This document shows, one piece after another, positions 25,629-34,928 of a stretch of DNA of 64,000 nt. The position numbers were made by a program, and so were the translations under genes. The stretch comes from Gemmatimonadaceae bacterium (GTDB lineage Bacteria; Gemmatimonadota; Gemmatimonadetes; Gemmatimonadales; Gemmatimonadaceae): assembly GCA_013813715.1 (NCBI GenBank), contig JACCRF010000041.1, positions 1 through 64,000 of the forward strand. Direction: 5' to 3'. The notes beneath the pieces are model-generated. The model was not told where the DNA came from. It worked only from the letters and a program-made list of their open reading frames with translations, and did not search any database. Each line of letters begins with the position of its first letter. The stretch's first letter is position 1.

Positions 25629-26636
25629 ATGAAAGCCCGCCGCGTGATCCTCTTCGCCTTGTTTTTTCTCATCGCCATGGGCCTCGGCTATCCTACGCTG
25701 TCGCGCTATTCTCCGCGCGAGACCGTTGGACTGTGGGACACGAAGAGTTACGCCGCGATGGTGGAGGGACGGCCCGCTCGAGTTTACTGGCATCAGCACC
25801 GCGTGCTGATTCCGGCCCTCGCCCGGCCGTTGCGCGCAATTGCGGAGGGCAGGATCGGCAAATGGGATCCGACGGCGTTTTCCCTTCTCGTCGTCAACAG
25901 CCTGTTCGTCGCGTGGGCTGCTCTGCTTCTGGTGAGCATCGGGACGCGAGTCACGGACGATCCGGTGGTCGCGCTTTCTGCGTCTCTTCTGTACCTGCTT
26001 TCGTTCAACATTTCGAACCTTGTGCTCGCCGGGCTTGTCGATTCCGTAGAAGCCTGGGCAATGCTCGCCGCAACGTGGGCACTCATCTCGGGGCGATGGG
26101 AATTCCTTCCGCTCATAGGAGCCGCCGCAGCGGCCGGCAAGGAAACGAGCATCGTGTTGCTCATCGTGTTCTGCATCACATGGTACTTCGCACTCTACCG
26201 GCGAGAGGAAGAAACGCGCGGGTTGCCAGCAGCGCTGGGGGTCATGATTGGAGCTCAGATCGCGACAGTCGTCGCAATTCAGTCCGCGTTCATGGGCCGG
26301 ATTGTACCGCCGCAGGATCTGGTTACCGGCCCCAGAATGCTGCTGTGGCTTGACACGCCCCCGTTGGCGCACGTCTTCAATCGGGAGATGCTGTACTCGT
26401 TCGGATGGATGTTCCCGCTCGCTCTCCTCCGGCTTGGCCGGCTCCCGCGCCCGTGGATTCTTTCCTCGGCGACCACTCTCATCGCGATTTCAGTCATCGC
26501 TGTCCGGTTTGCTGTGCGGGGCAACATCAACCGCCCGGCTTTCAACGTGATCGCCCCAATGTTAGTCCTGTCAGTTGCGCTTCTTCTCGCGGAGTCGCTG
26601 AGACCAGCCAAGTCATCCGGGAAAATCACAGATTGA
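25629..26636 (+). CDS. Polytopic membrane protein, GT-C-like, function unknown
   Basis: Protein of 335 aa with roughly eight hydrophobic segments. The N-terminal span VILFALFFLIAMGLG is followed by a periplasmic-type loop with GLWDTKSYAAMVEGRPAR and HQHRVLIPALARPL. The W-D-x-x-x-Y arrangement after the first span resembles the catalytic loop of GT-C enzymes, but I cannot place it in a named family. The ATG at 25629 directly precedes the first span, and a longer frame from 25542 is less likely. The 130-base gap on its left separates it from the divergent DUF5989 gene. The MBOAT gene follows after 25 bases. Confidence 0.6.
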   Translation: MKARRVILFALFFLIAMGLGYPTLSRYSPRETVGLWDTKSYAAMVEGRPARVYWHQHRVLIPALARPLRAIAEGRIGKWDPTAFSLLVVNSLFVAWAALLLVSIGTRVTDDPVVALSASLLYLLSFNISNLVLAGLVDSVEAWAMLAATWALISGRWEFLPLIGAAAAAGKETSIVLLIVFCITWYFALYRREEETRGLPAALGVMIGAQIATVVAIQSAFMGRIVPPQDLVTGPRMLLWLDTPPLAHVFNREMLYSFGWMFPLALLRLGRLPRPWILSSATTLIAISVIAVRFAVRGNINRPAFNVIAPMLVLSVALLLAESLRPAKSSGKITD

Positions 26637-26661
26637 TTGTCGTTTTATCTTTCCGCCCTAC

Positions 26662-28119
26662 ATGCTCTTCAACTCCTTCACATTCCTGATTTTCTTCCCG
26701 GTCGTGGTGACGATCTACTTCGTCATTCCCCACCGTTACCGCTGGACGTGGCTGCTTGCCGCGAGCTGCTACTTCTACATGGCGTTCATCCCGGTCTACA
26801 TCCTGATCCTGTTCTTCACCATCGGGATTGATTATGTCGCGGGGATACTGATTGAGAACGCGGAGGGTAAGCGGCGGAAATCATTTCTGGTGATGAGTAT
26901 TGTTGCGAACGTCGGCGTTCTCGCCGTCTTCAAGTACTTCAACTTCCTGAACGCCAACGCCGAAGCCATCGCCGCGGTGTTCAAGTGGCCGTACGGAATT
27001 CCCGCGCTCGATCTCATCCTTCCGATCGGCCTCTCGTTCCACACGTTCCAGGCGATGAGCTACACGATCGAGGTGTACCGCGGCCGCCAGCCGGCCGAGC
27101 GCCACCTCGGCATTTACGCTTTGTATGTGATGTTCTTTCCCCAGCTCGTGGCCGGTCCCATCGAGCGCCCGCAGAATCTGCTTCCTCAGCTCTATCAGAA
27201 GCACGTCTTCGAGTACGACCGCGTCGCGAACGGGCTCAGACGGATGGCCTGGGGTCTGTTCATGAAAGTCGTCATCGCCGATCGCCTCGCGCGCTACGTG
27301 AACCCCGTGTACAACGACATCGGCAGCTTCGAAGGACTCACGCTCGTCCTTGCGACGGTGTTTTTCGCGTTCCAGATCTACTGCGACTTCGCGGGCTATT
27401 CGCACATGGCCATCGGCGCTGCCGAGGTGATGGGGTTCCGGCTGATGCGCAACTTCAACCGGCCGTACCTCTCGCAGTCAATTGCCGAGTTCTGGTCGCG
27501 CTGGCACATCTCGCTGTCTACGTGGTTCCGCGATTACGTCTACATCCCGCTCGGCGGAAACCGCGTGGCCGTGCCGCGCTGGTATTTGAACCTGTTCGTG
27601 ACATTTCTGCTCAGCGGCCTCTGGCACGGCGCGAACTGGACGTTCGTGATATGGGGGGCGCTCAACGGCTTCTACCTGATCATGTCGCTCGTCACGGCCG
27701 GTATCCGCGGTCGCATCGCCGCGGTGGTCGGTCTCGTGCGGCATCCCAACGCGCACGCGGCGCTGAGAGTGCTCGTGACGTTCGGGCTCACCTGTGTGGC
27801 GTGGGTGTTCTTCCGCGCAAACTCGCTTGGTGACGCGCTGCACGCATTCACCGGGGCTATCGCGCGGCCCACGTTGCACCAGGTGCTGCCCGACATACTG
27901 CGCGCCGAGGGAATCACGAAGCTCGAGGTGGCGTACTCGGCGATGTTGATCGTCGCGCTGATCCTGTTCGAGATCATACAGAGGCGGGTGAACGTGCCGC
28001 GGCTGTTCGAGGCGCAGCCGGCATGGGTTCGATGGCCGGCGTACTATGCCGCGTGCATGGCCATCTGGCTGTTCGGTATCAGCGGGGAAGCGAAGGCCTT
28101 CATCTACTTCCAGTTCTGA
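26662..28119 (+). CDS. MBOAT-family O-acyltransferase (AlgI/DltB-like)
   Basis: Integral membrane acyltransferase of 485 aa with about ten or more membrane spans, starting MLFNSFTFLIFFPVVV, the classic AlgI-type N-terminus. The family core FWSRWHISLSTWFRDYVYIP and the catalytic histidine in LSGLWHGANWTFVIWG are intact. AlgI-type proteins pass an acyl group across the membrane so that a periplasmic partner can place it on a polysaccharide. The partner is likely the SGNH-like protein encoded 91 bases downstream. The enzyme probably O-acetylates the locus product, and the acyl donor is inferred. Confidence 0.93.
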   Translation: MLFNSFTFLIFFPVVVTIYFVIPHRYRWTWLLAASCYFYMAFIPVYILILFFTIGIDYVAGILIENAEGKRRKSFLVMSIVANVGVLAVFKYFNFLNANAEAIAAVFKWPYGIPALDLILPIGLSFHTFQAMSYTIEVYRGRQPAERHLGIYALYVMFFPQLVAGPIERPQNLLPQLYQKHVFEYDRVANGLRRMAWGLFMKVVIADRLARYVNPVYNDIGSFEGLTLVLATVFFAFQIYCDFAGYSHMAIGAAEVMGFRLMRNFNRPYLSQSIAEFWSRWHISLSTWFRDYVYIPLGGNRVAVPRWYLNLFVTFLLSGLWHGANWTFVIWGALNGFYLIMSLVTAGIRGRIAAVVGLVRHPNAHAALRVLVTFGLTCVAWVFFRANSLGDALHAFTGAIARPTLHQVLPDILRAEGITKLEVAYSAMLIVALILFEIIQRRVNVPRLFEAQPAWVRWPAYYAACMAIWLFGISGEAKAFIYFQF

Positions 28120-28210
28120 TATTGATGGACGCAGAGACACAGCCCGCTTCGCGGCGCAGAGGGCGCAGACGGGACGAAGGTACGGAACACACTGTGACGC
28201 AGAGTCGCAG
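28120..28210. repeat. Spacer with CGCAGAG-type repeated motifs
   Basis: The 91-base gap carries several near-copies of a purine-rich motif: ACGCAGAGACACAG, GGCGCAGAGGGCGCAGACG and GACGCAGAGTCGCAGA. Similar motifs occur at about 60950-60990. They look like a degenerate intergenic repeat rather than coding sequence, although the downstream frame is open through them. Confidence 0.45.
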
Positions 28211-29209
28211 ATGGTCATGAAGCTCATTGTTCGCATTTCTGCGCTGACCCTCGCCATCATCGTCACTGGCGCGGCGATCGGACAGTATGACGTGCGCGCG
28301 TCGGACGACAACTACCTCGCCGCTGTGCTGGAGAAGGACCGGCTCATCAGGAACACGCCGTCGCCGAAGATCATACTCGTCGGAGGGTCAAACCTCGCGT
28401 TCGGCATCGACAGCCGGATGATGCAGGACTCGCTCGCGATGCGGGTGGTCAACATGGGGCTCTACGCGAAGCTCGGGCTCCGGTACATGCTCGCTCAGGT
28501 GCGGCCGTACATCCGGGAGGGCGACATCGTGCTCGTCGTTCCCGAGTACGATCAGTTCTACGGGTCATTCGCCGACGGCGATAACACGCTCAATACGGCG
28601 CTGCTCTACGCGCCCGCCGACCGGATCGGCGACTTCGTGCGCGCTTACTCAGTGATAGACGTCGTTCTCCGCCCGCGAGTGGAGAACGTGCGGCGGTCGT
28701 TCATGCAGGCAGCGGCGAGTGCGCTCGGCGTGAAGGACCGGTACTTCCCCCCCGACACCAATCCGGTCTACAACAGGCGTTCATTCAACCAGCTCGGCGA
28801 CGTCGTCACGCATCTCGAAAGGGAGGGGAAGGATCCCGACTCGCTCTACGTTGGGGCGCTGCCGCCGCACGCGAATTTCAATGAAAGGGTTCTCGACGAT
28901 CTCAACGCTGTCGACGAAGTCGCGCGAGAACGCGGCGCGAGATCGTTTTTTTTGTTTCCTTCCTACCTCGACAGTGCCTACACTGTCAACGCGGCGGCGA
29001 TAGACAGCCTGCAACGCGAGCTTGCCCGCGGGACCGCGATGGCGGTCATCGGCAAGCCCGCCGACTTCGTCTTCCCGGGTGCGCTCTTCTTCGATACCCG
29101 ATACCACCTCAACAAGCGCGGCCGGGAGCTCCGCACCGTCAAGATGATCGAGACAATCAGGGGCCGGATTGGATATACAGTGGCACCTGCTCCTCAGGAG
29201 CTACGTTGA
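28211..29209 (+). CDS. SGNH-like periplasmic partner of the MBOAT acyltransferase (AlgJ/AlgX/DltD-like role)
   Basis: Protein of 332 aa starting with a signal-anchor, KLIVRISALTLAIIVTGAAI, which would place it in the periplasm. KIILVGGSNLAFGID contains the nucleophile-type serine in a G-G-S-N context, as in DltD- and AlgJ-like proteins. DTRYHLNKRGRELRT near the C-terminus supplies the D-x-x-H pair of SGNH enzymes. Its place after the MBOAT gene fits a two-protein O-acylation system. ATG at 28211 is chosen, with another ATG two codons later. The frame open to 28046 upstream is shadow and spacer. The 3' end overlaps the convergent GT2 gene by 53 bases. Confidence 0.8.
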   Translation: MVMKLIVRISALTLAIIVTGAAIGQYDVRASDDNYLAAVLEKDRLIRNTPSPKIILVGGSNLAFGIDSRMMQDSLAMRVVNMGLYAKLGLRYMLAQVRPYIREGDIVLVVPEYDQFYGSFADGDNTLNTALLYAPADRIGDFVRAYSVIDVVLRPRVENVRRSFMQAAASALGVKDRYFPPDTNPVYNRRSFNQLGDVVTHLEREGKDPDSLYVGALPPHANFNERVLDDLNAVDEVARERGARSFFLFPSYLDSAYTVNAAAIDSLQRELARGTAMAVIGKPADFVFPGALFFDTRYHLNKRGRELRTVKMIETIRGRIGYTVAPAPQELR

Positions 29210-29927
29210 TGGAATCGGGCTGCGTGATTCGTTGCGCGCGCGGAGGAAGCAGATTGGATTTTGCGATGTGCCAGAAGGCCGCTACGCCATCGCGCCAGCC
29301 TATCTTCTTGCCCTCGGCGTAAGTGCGGCCGTTGTACGAGATCGAAATCTCGTAGATCCTCGCCTTCGACTGCGCGAGGCGAGCGGTGAGCTCGGGTTCG
29401 ATCCCGAATCTGTCGCTGGTGAGCGGCAAACTCTTCATGAGATCTGTACGGACGACCTTGTAACAGGTCTCCATGTCCGTAAGGTTCAGGTTCGTCAGCA
29501 TGTTCGAGAACATCGTGAGCATGTGATTGCCGACGCTGTGCCAGTAGTAGAGAACGCGGCGTGTGTCACCGGTGAACCGACTGCCGAACACTGCGTCGGC
29601 CCTGCCATCCAGTATCGGCTGGATGAGCCGCGCCAGGTCGTTCGGGTCGTACTCGAGGTCGGCGTCCTGGATCACCACCACGTCGCCCGTGGCGAGCGCG
29701 AGCGCTGATCGTACCGCGCACCCTTTTCCCCGGTTTACTGGATGCACGATGAGCCGGTCTATTCTGCCACTGGCCTCGAGCTGTTGGAGAATTTCGCGCG
29801 TTCCGTCGGTGGACGCGTCATCGACGCAGATGATCTCAGCTTTGACGGCGGCCGACCTGACGCGGTCGACGGCGCGGCTGACGGTCGCGCTCTCGTTGTA
29901 GACGGGCATCAACACGGAAACTCTCAT
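29157..29927 (-). CDS. GT2-family glycosyltransferase, polyprenyl-phosphate sugar synthase-like
   Basis: GT-A fold enzyme of 256 aa. It starts MRVSVLMPVYNESATVSRAV, then IICVDDASTDGTREIL and the metal-binding VVIQDADLEYDPND. MFGSR-type sequence (AVFGSRFTGD) and a C-terminal IYEISISYNGRTYAEGKKI match dolichol- or undecaprenyl-phosphate mannose/glucose synthases. It has no C-terminal membrane spans. The ATG at 29927 is preferred over a TTG five codons upstream. It lies in a minus-strand operon after a methyltransferase and the CapD-like dehydratase. The product would feed GT-C enzymes, several candidates for which are encoded nearby. Confidence 0.88.
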   Translation of the reverse strand: MRVSVLMPVYNESATVSRAVDRVRSAAVKAEIICVDDASTDGTREILQQLEASGRIDRLIVHPVNRGKGCAVRSALALATGDVVVIQDADLEYDPNDLARLIQPILDGRADAVFGSRFTGDTRRVLYYWHSVGNHMLTMFSNMLTNLNLTDMETCYKVVRTDLMKSLPLTSDRFGIEPELTARLAQSKARIYEISISYNGRTYAEGKKIGWRDGVAAFWHIAKSNLLPPRAQRITQPDSINVAPEEQVPLYIQSGP

Positions 29928-29946
29928 TGGAACCCAATGCAAATAG

Positions 29947-30684
29947 TCACTTTTTGCTCGCGATCGCGATCAGGCTCTGTCCTGCCGGCGGCTCGACGAT
30001 GCTCTCCAGCCGAAACACCCACGGCACGACGACCCGATCGTAAAACATAGCCTCGCGCGTCGAGATCGCCTTTTTTTTAAGAACGCGCCCCGCGAGGAAC
30101 CACGCGAGCACCCCCGGCATGTTGACGTAGCTCAGCCGCTCGATCGTCCACCCGGCTCGCTCGATGCATGCGCGGAGCGAGCGCTTCGTGTAGCGCCGGA
30201 AATGCCCGAAAGCGGTATCCAGCGTTCCGAAAATGGAAGGAGTGGCGGGAACGTACAACAGCAGTGCCCCGCCTTTGACGACTGACGCATAGGCGTTCGC
30301 GACGAAACTGTCGTGGTCCTCGATGTGCTCCATCACGTTCACGGCGACGAGGGAATCGGCGGGCTCGAGCTTCAGCGTAGGCTCGAGGTAGGCGCGGGTG
30401 GTGGTGACCCGCGGGTCACCGGCGAATCTGCGCTCGAGGTGCGGGAAGGTGTTGCGCGCCGGCTCGAGGGCGACGAGCCGCTTCACCGACGGAACACCGA
30501 GGATCTGCTGGGAAAACGTTCCGATCCCGGCACCGACTTCGATGACGCTGTTGCCGAGCCAGGGAGCGAATTGTCCGGTCAGCCAGCGGTAGTAGTTTTT
30601 TGCTTCGGCGAGAGCGTCCAGCTCGGAGCCGGAATACGAAAACTTCGGTGCGCCCAGTGGCGACCGTCGGGCGTCGACAGCCAA
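29947..30684 (-). CDS. Class I SAM-dependent methyltransferase
   Basis: Methyltransferase of 245 aa. Motif I is VIEVGAGIGTFSQQI, followed by the acidic LVALEPARN, VAVNVMEHIEDHDSF and a post-motif GGALLLYVPATPSIFGTLD. The start is a TTG at 30684 that follows the stop of the dehydratase gene without a gap, so translation is probably coupled. The same arrangement of a methyltransferase next to a GT2 polyprenyl-phosphate synthase occurs in many bacterial glycolipid loci. The target is unknown and could be a sugar or lipid. Confidence 0.85.
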   Translation of the reverse strand: MAVDARRSPLGAPKFSYSGSELDALAEAKNYYRWLTGQFAPWLGNSVIEVGAGIGTFSQQILGVPSVKRLVALEPARNTFPHLERRFAGDPRVTTTRAYLEPTLKLEPADSLVAVNVMEHIEDHDSFVANAYASVVKGGALLLYVPATPSIFGTLDTAFGHFRRYTKRSLRACIERAGWTIERLSYVNMPGVLAWFLAGRVLKKKAISTREAMFYDRVVVPWVFRLESIVEPPAGQSLIAIASKK

Positions 30685-32586
30685 CTACGCCCGCCTGAAG
30701 CTCTCTGTCCGCGTCTCTTCCTCGTGGCTCATCGTGCCGTGCGGATGGAAGTCGGGCACTAGCGCCTGGAGCATCTTTCGGATTTCGTCTTCAGAGCGCC
30801 CCGCGTCGGTGGCCCTGGTCAACAAGTCGATACGCTTGACTGTGCCCTCCGCCAGCAGGCCATTGCGCGCTCTCAGCACCTTCGGGTGGTCGGTCGGTAG
30901 CACGTTCTCGGCCGTGAAGAACATCTCCTCGTACAGCTTCTCGCCCGGTCGGACGCCCGTGAACTTGATCTCGATGTCGGCATCCACTTCGAGGCCGGAC
31001 AGCCGGATGAGATCGGTTGCGATGTCAACGACTCTGATCTGCTCGCCCATGTCGAGGACGAACACTTCACCGCCCCGACCCAGCGCACCTGCCTGAAGCA
31101 CGAGCTGTACCGCCTCGGGAATAGTCATGAAATAGCGCCGCATCTCGGGATGAGTAACAGTCACCGGCCCGCCGGCGCGAATCTGCCGGAGAAATGTCGG
31201 CACGACGCTCCCTCGGCTGCCGAGTACGTTTCCGAACCGCACCGAGACGAAGTTGCGGTGGTGCTTCGTCGCCGCATTCTGCACGAGCTGCTCGGCAATT
31301 CGCTTGGTCGCCCCCATCACGCTGGTTGGGCGCACCGCCTTGTCGGTCGAGATGAGAACAAAATGCTGGACGGCCGATTCTATTCCAGCGTCGACGACGT
31401 TGCGCGTACCGGCAACGTTGTTCGTTACTGCCTCGAGGACGTTGTCTTCCATCAGCGGCACGTGCTTGTGAGCCGCGGCGTGGAAGACGGCGTGCGGGCG
31501 ATACTGCTGGAAGATGTAGAAGATGCGCCCGCGGTCGCGCACGTCGGCGATGACGGGGATTATCTCCACATCAGGGAAGCTGAGCGTCAGCTCCTGAAAG
31601 ATGTCGAAAATGGAGTTCTCGCCGTGCCCCAGCAGAATGAGGCGCGAGGGTGCGAGCCGCGCGAGCTGACGGCAGAGCTCGGCGCCGATGGAGCCGCCAG
31701 CACCGGTGATCAAGACCGTCTCGCTCGTCGCGAGCTCGGCGACCGCGGCGAGGTCGGTCTCAACAGTGTCGCGACGCAGGAGATCCTGGATCTCGACTTC
31801 GCGAAGTCCCGTCGCGTTGCCCTGGCGCGAGATAATCTCGGGGAGACTCGGCACCGTGCGGGTGGTGATGCCGCAACTAAGCGCGGCGCGCACGACCTGC
31901 CGGATTACAGTGCCCGGCGCCGACGGCATGGCGATAATGATCTCGGCCACACCGTATCGCTCGACAATTTCGGGTATATGGGCGAGCGGTCCGAATACCG
32001 GGAGGCCGGCGAGCATGTGGCCGTGCTTTGTCGCGTCGCTGTCCACGAAGCCGATCGGCTCGAGGCCTAGCTGAGAGCTCGCGAACAGTTCCTTGACGAC
32101 GAGCTTGCCCGCGTCGCCCGCCCCGGCGATGAGAACACGCTTCCCATGGTCATCCTTCCGCCGGCGCATGGAACCCTGGCGGGTGATCCTCACCATCAGC
32201 CGTGGAAGGGCGATCAGGGCGGCGGTGAGAAAGGTGTCAATGAAAACCACCGAGAAGGGGACGCGAGTGGCGGTGAGCTTGAATAGCGGCAGAACGACAA
32301 GTCCAGCGAGAGCGCACGCTACACCGCCGCCCAGGCCAGCCAGGAGGATCGGCTTGAGCTCGCCGACGCTGGCGTGGCGCCACAGGCGCCGGTACATCCC
32401 CGTGGCGAAGAAAATCGCCAGCCTGAGCGGCACCGAAAGAGCAAGATATACGACTACTAGACGAAGATTCTCGCTGATCCACTGCGGCTGCTCGAATCGC
32501 ACCACAAATGCGATGAGCGTAGCAGCAATCACAGACACCGCGTCGATTGCGAACAGGTGCCTGTTTCGGAGTGACTTGAGGCTCAA
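30685..32586 (-). CDS. Membrane nucleotide-sugar 4,6-dehydratase, CapD/WbpM/PglF family
   Basis: Protein of 633 aa with four N-terminal membrane spans, then a Rossmann domain (RVLIAGAGDAGKLVVKEL, about residue 150) and an extended SDR domain starting VLITGAGGSIGAELCRQL near residue 285. The SDR active-site stretch reads LISTDKAVRPTSVMGATKR. WbpM and PglF relatives turn UDP-GlcNAc into the 4-keto-6-deoxy sugar used for QuiNAc, FucNAc or bacillosamine. The start is a TTG at 32586, directly before LKSLRNRHLFAIDAVSV. It leads the minus-strand operon and diverges from gmd. Confidence 0.93.
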   Translation of the reverse strand: MSLKSLRNRHLFAIDAVSVIAATLIAFVVRFEQPQWISENLRLVVVYLALSVPLRLAIFFATGMYRRLWRHASVGELKPILLAGLGGGVACALAGLVVLPLFKLTATRVPFSVVFIDTFLTAALIALPRLMVRITRQGSMRRRKDDHGKRVLIAGAGDAGKLVVKELFASSQLGLEPIGFVDSDATKHGHMLAGLPVFGPLAHIPEIVERYGVAEIIIAMPSAPGTVIRQVVRAALSCGITTRTVPSLPEIISRQGNATGLREVEIQDLLRRDTVETDLAAVAELATSETVLITGAGGSIGAELCRQLARLAPSRLILLGHGENSIFDIFQELTLSFPDVEIIPVIADVRDRGRIFYIFQQYRPHAVFHAAAHKHVPLMEDNVLEAVTNNVAGTRNVVDAGIESAVQHFVLISTDKAVRPTSVMGATKRIAEQLVQNAATKHHRNFVSVRFGNVLGSRGSVVPTFLRQIRAGGPVTVTHPEMRRYFMTIPEAVQLVLQAGALGRGGEVFVLDMGEQIRVVDIATDLIRLSGLEVDADIEIKFTGVRPGEKLYEEMFFTAENVLPTDHPKVLRARNGLLAEGTVKRIDLLTRATDAGRSEDEIRKMLQALVPDFHPHGTMSHEEETRTESFRRA

Positions 32587-32871
32587 GACGTTTTTTCTGG
32601 CTTTGGGTAGTTCTACTTCAAAAAAGCATCGTCACCGGCGGGACCTGCCAAGCAAGCTATGTGCCCGGCTCAATCTACGCATAAATGACTAGCGCACAAT
32701 GCGGATGTCACGGATTGATGCGGACTTACGGATTTTCTCCGACGCCCGTGACGATTGACTGGGGCGGCGGCAGATGTGACATTTCCGGAGCTGATCCTTC
32801 ACTTGCAAACTGTTGTCCGAACGCCCCCGTCCGTCCGGGCTCCGGCGTCGCGCCACACCCCCGATGACTTG
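32587..32871. promoter_or_regulatory. Divergent intergenic region between the CapD-like gene and gmd
   Basis: This 285-base gap must carry promoters for both directions. On the plus strand TTGACT at 32755-32760 is a good -35 hexamer, but the sequence 16 bases later (TGACAT) is a poor -10. The open frame from 32755 reads through without protein-like sequence. T- and A-runs near 32590-32630 make the left end A/T rich. No hairpin with a T-run was found. Confidence 0.35.
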
Positions 32872-33963
32872 ATGAAAACCGCGCTTATCACAGGCGTTAC
32901 TGGTCAGGACGGCGCCTATCTGTCCCGGCTACTGCTGGCCAAGGGCTACATTGTCCACGGTCTCAAGCGCCGTGCCTCGCTCTTCAATACCCAGCGTGTG
33001 GACGGCATTTACGCCGGCCCGCAGGATGTGCATGCGCGGTTCGTGATGCACTATGGCGACCTGACCGACGCAACCAATCTCATCCGGATCATCCAGGAAT
33101 CGCAGCCGGACGAGATCTACAATCTCGCCGCGCAAAGTCACGTTCAGGTCTCGTTCGAGACGCCCGAGTATACCGGGAACGCTGACGGGCTGGGAACTTT
33201 GCGCCTGCTCGAGGCGTTGCGCATTCTCGGAATGATGGAGAAGGTGAGGTTCTACCAGGCTTCCACCTCGGAGATGTACGGCAAGGTTCAACAGATCCCC
33301 CAGACGGAATCGACTCCCTTCTATCCGCGCTCGCCTTACGGCGTCGCGAAGCTCTATGCCCACTGGATCACGGTCAACTACCGCGAGGCGTGGGGCATCC
33401 ACGCCTCGTCGGGCATCCTGTTCAATCACGAATCTCCTATTCGTGGTGAGACCTTCGTGACCCGGAAGATCTCAATGGCGGTCGCCAGAATTCGAGAGGG
33501 ACAGCAGGACAAGCTCTACCTTGGCAACCTCGACGCGAAGCGCGACTGGGGTTTCGCCGGCGATTATGTGGAAGGGATGTGGAAGATGGTCCAGCACGAC
33601 GCTCCGGACGACTACGTTCTCGCGACCGGCGAGGCGCGCACGGTTCGCGAGTTCTGTGAATGTGCGTTCGCGCGCGCCGGCATCGACCTTGTGTTCCGCG
33701 GCGACGGCTCGGCCGAGGTGGGCGTGGATTCGGCGACCGGACGTGAGGTGGTGGCGATCGATGAGCGATACTACCGCCCGACCGAGGTGGATCTGCTAGT
33801 CGGCGATGCCACGAAGGCAAAGCGTGAACTCGGTTGGGTTCCCAGGGTCGGCTTCAACGAGCTGGTGGAAATGATGGTGGACGCCGATCTCGCTGCGGTT
33901 CAGTCGGGTACGCCGTTCACGATCGAATCGTCGTATGCTGCGTTGCACGCGCTGGTGAAGTGA
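32872..33963 (+). CDS. gmd: GDP-mannose 4,6-dehydratase
   Basis: Converts GDP-D-mannose to GDP-4-keto-6-deoxy-D-mannose, the branch point to GDP-L-fucose, rhamnose and perosamine. The 363 residues contain the cofactor motif [14 protein letters not shown], the active-site TSEMYGKV and [12 protein letters not shown] with the Y-x3-K pair, and the family-specific [16 protein letters not shown]. The length and all motifs are standard. ATG at 32872 is the natural start ([14 protein letters not shown]), and the open frame upstream lies in the promoter region. The GDP-L-fucose synthase follows with a GTGA overlap, which points to fucose or a derivative in the glycan. Confidence 0.97.
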   Translation: MKTALITGVTGQDGAYLSRLLLAKGYIVHGLKRRASLFNTQRVDGIYAGPQDVHARFVMHYGDLTDATNLIRIIQESQPDEIYNLAAQSHVQVSFETPEYTGNADGLGTLRLLEALRILGMMEKVRFYQASTSEMYGKVQQIPQTESTPFYPRSPYGVAKLYAHWITVNYREAWGIHASSGILFNHESPIRGETFVTRKISMAVARIREGQQDKLYLGNLDAKRDWGFAGDYVEGMWKMVQHDAPDDYVLATGEARTVREFCECAFARAGIDLVFRGDGSAEVGVDSATGREVVAIDERYYRPTEVDLLVGDATKAKRELGWVPRVGFNELVEMMVDADLAAVQSGTPFTIESSYAALHALVK

Positions 33964-34928
33964 GCGGCCGGGTGGCAAGACGCTGCTTCGTCGCCGGGCA
34001 TCGCGGCCTGGTCGGTTCCGCGATCGTGCGGGCGTTGAAGACAGCGGGGTACGACGAACCCGTTGTGCGTTCGCGCTCGGAACTGGATCTGCTGGAGCAG
34101 AGTGCCGTCCGGCGGTTCTTCGACGACGAGCGCCCTGACGTCGTGTTCTTCGCGGCGGCGAAGGTGGGCGGCATTAATGCCAACAACAGCTATCGCTGGG
34201 ACTTCATCTACGAGAATCTGCTGATCCAGACAAACGTGCTTGGCGCCGCGCTTGCGGCCGGAGTAGACCGGGTCGTGTTTTTCGGGAGCTCGTGCATCTA
34301 TCCGCGGCTCGCGCCACAGCCGATAAAAGAAGAGTATCTGCTGACTGGACCGCTCGAGGACACCAACGAGCCGTACGCGATCGCGAAGATCGCCGGCGTC
34401 AAGCTCGTGGAGGCGGCCAACTCGCAGTTCGGCACCCGGTGGCTCTCGCTTATGCCCACCAACCTCTACGGTCCCAACGACAACTTCGACTTGCTCAATT
34501 CGCACGTTCTTCCCGCGCTCATCCGCAAGTTCCACGACGCGAAGCGTGGGGGTCAGTCGGGCCGCGACGCTCTCGTGACTCTCTGGGGCCATGGGACCGC
34601 GCGCCGCGAGTTCCTGCACGTTGACGACGCGGCGAACGCGGCGCTGGCGCTGATGGAATCTGGGGCCACCGGATTGTTCAACGTCGGATCGGGCGAAGAC
34701 CTGACGATTCGCGAGCTGGCTGGCATCGTTGCGGGCGTCGTGAGTCATGACGGTCCGGTCGAGTGGGATGCATCGAAGCCGGATGGAACTCCGCAGAAGC
34801 TGCTTGATTCTTCGCTGATTCGGGCGACGGGATGGACGCCCCGGATCTCGCTCGATGAAGGAATTCGCTCGACTTACGCCTGGTTCACGGAGGCGCAGGA
34901 GTCGCGGCTGGCGAGGCTCGCCAGTTGA
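33960..34928 (+). CDS. fcl: GDP-L-fucose synthase
   Basis: Bifunctional 3,5-epimerase/4-reductase that finishes GDP-L-fucose from the gmd product. The N-terminal [17 protein letters not shown] binds NADP(H), [14 protein letters not shown] is specific for the family, SSCIYP gives the catalytic serine and [10 protein letters not shown] the Y-x3-K pair. [10 protein letters not shown] and the later histidine region are also present. The length is 322 aa from a GTG at 33960 that overlaps the gmd stop. A second in-frame GTG at 33972 is possible. The downstream gene overlaps by TTGA. Confidence 0.95.
   Translation: MSGRVARRCFVAGHRGLVGSAIVRALKTAGYDEPVVRSRSELDLLEQSAVRRFFDDERPDVVFFAAAKVGGINANNSYRWDFIYENLLIQTNVLGAALAAGVDRVVFFGSSCIYPRLAPQPIKEEYLLTGPLEDTNEPYAIAKIAGVKLVEAANSQFGTRWLSLMPTNLYGPNDNFDLLNSHVLPALIRKFHDAKRGGQSGRDALVTLWGHGTARREFLHVDDAANAALALMESGATGLFNVGSGEDLTIRELAGIVAGVVSHDGPVEWDASKPDGTPQKLLDSSLIRATGWTPRISLDEGIRSTYAWFTEAQESRLARLAS

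Noticed and set aside
31150-32070. Long open frame opposite the CapD-like gene
   Set aside because: It mirrors a strongly coding gene with high G+C at third positions. The translation is rich in Arg, His and Asp without any fold-like pattern.
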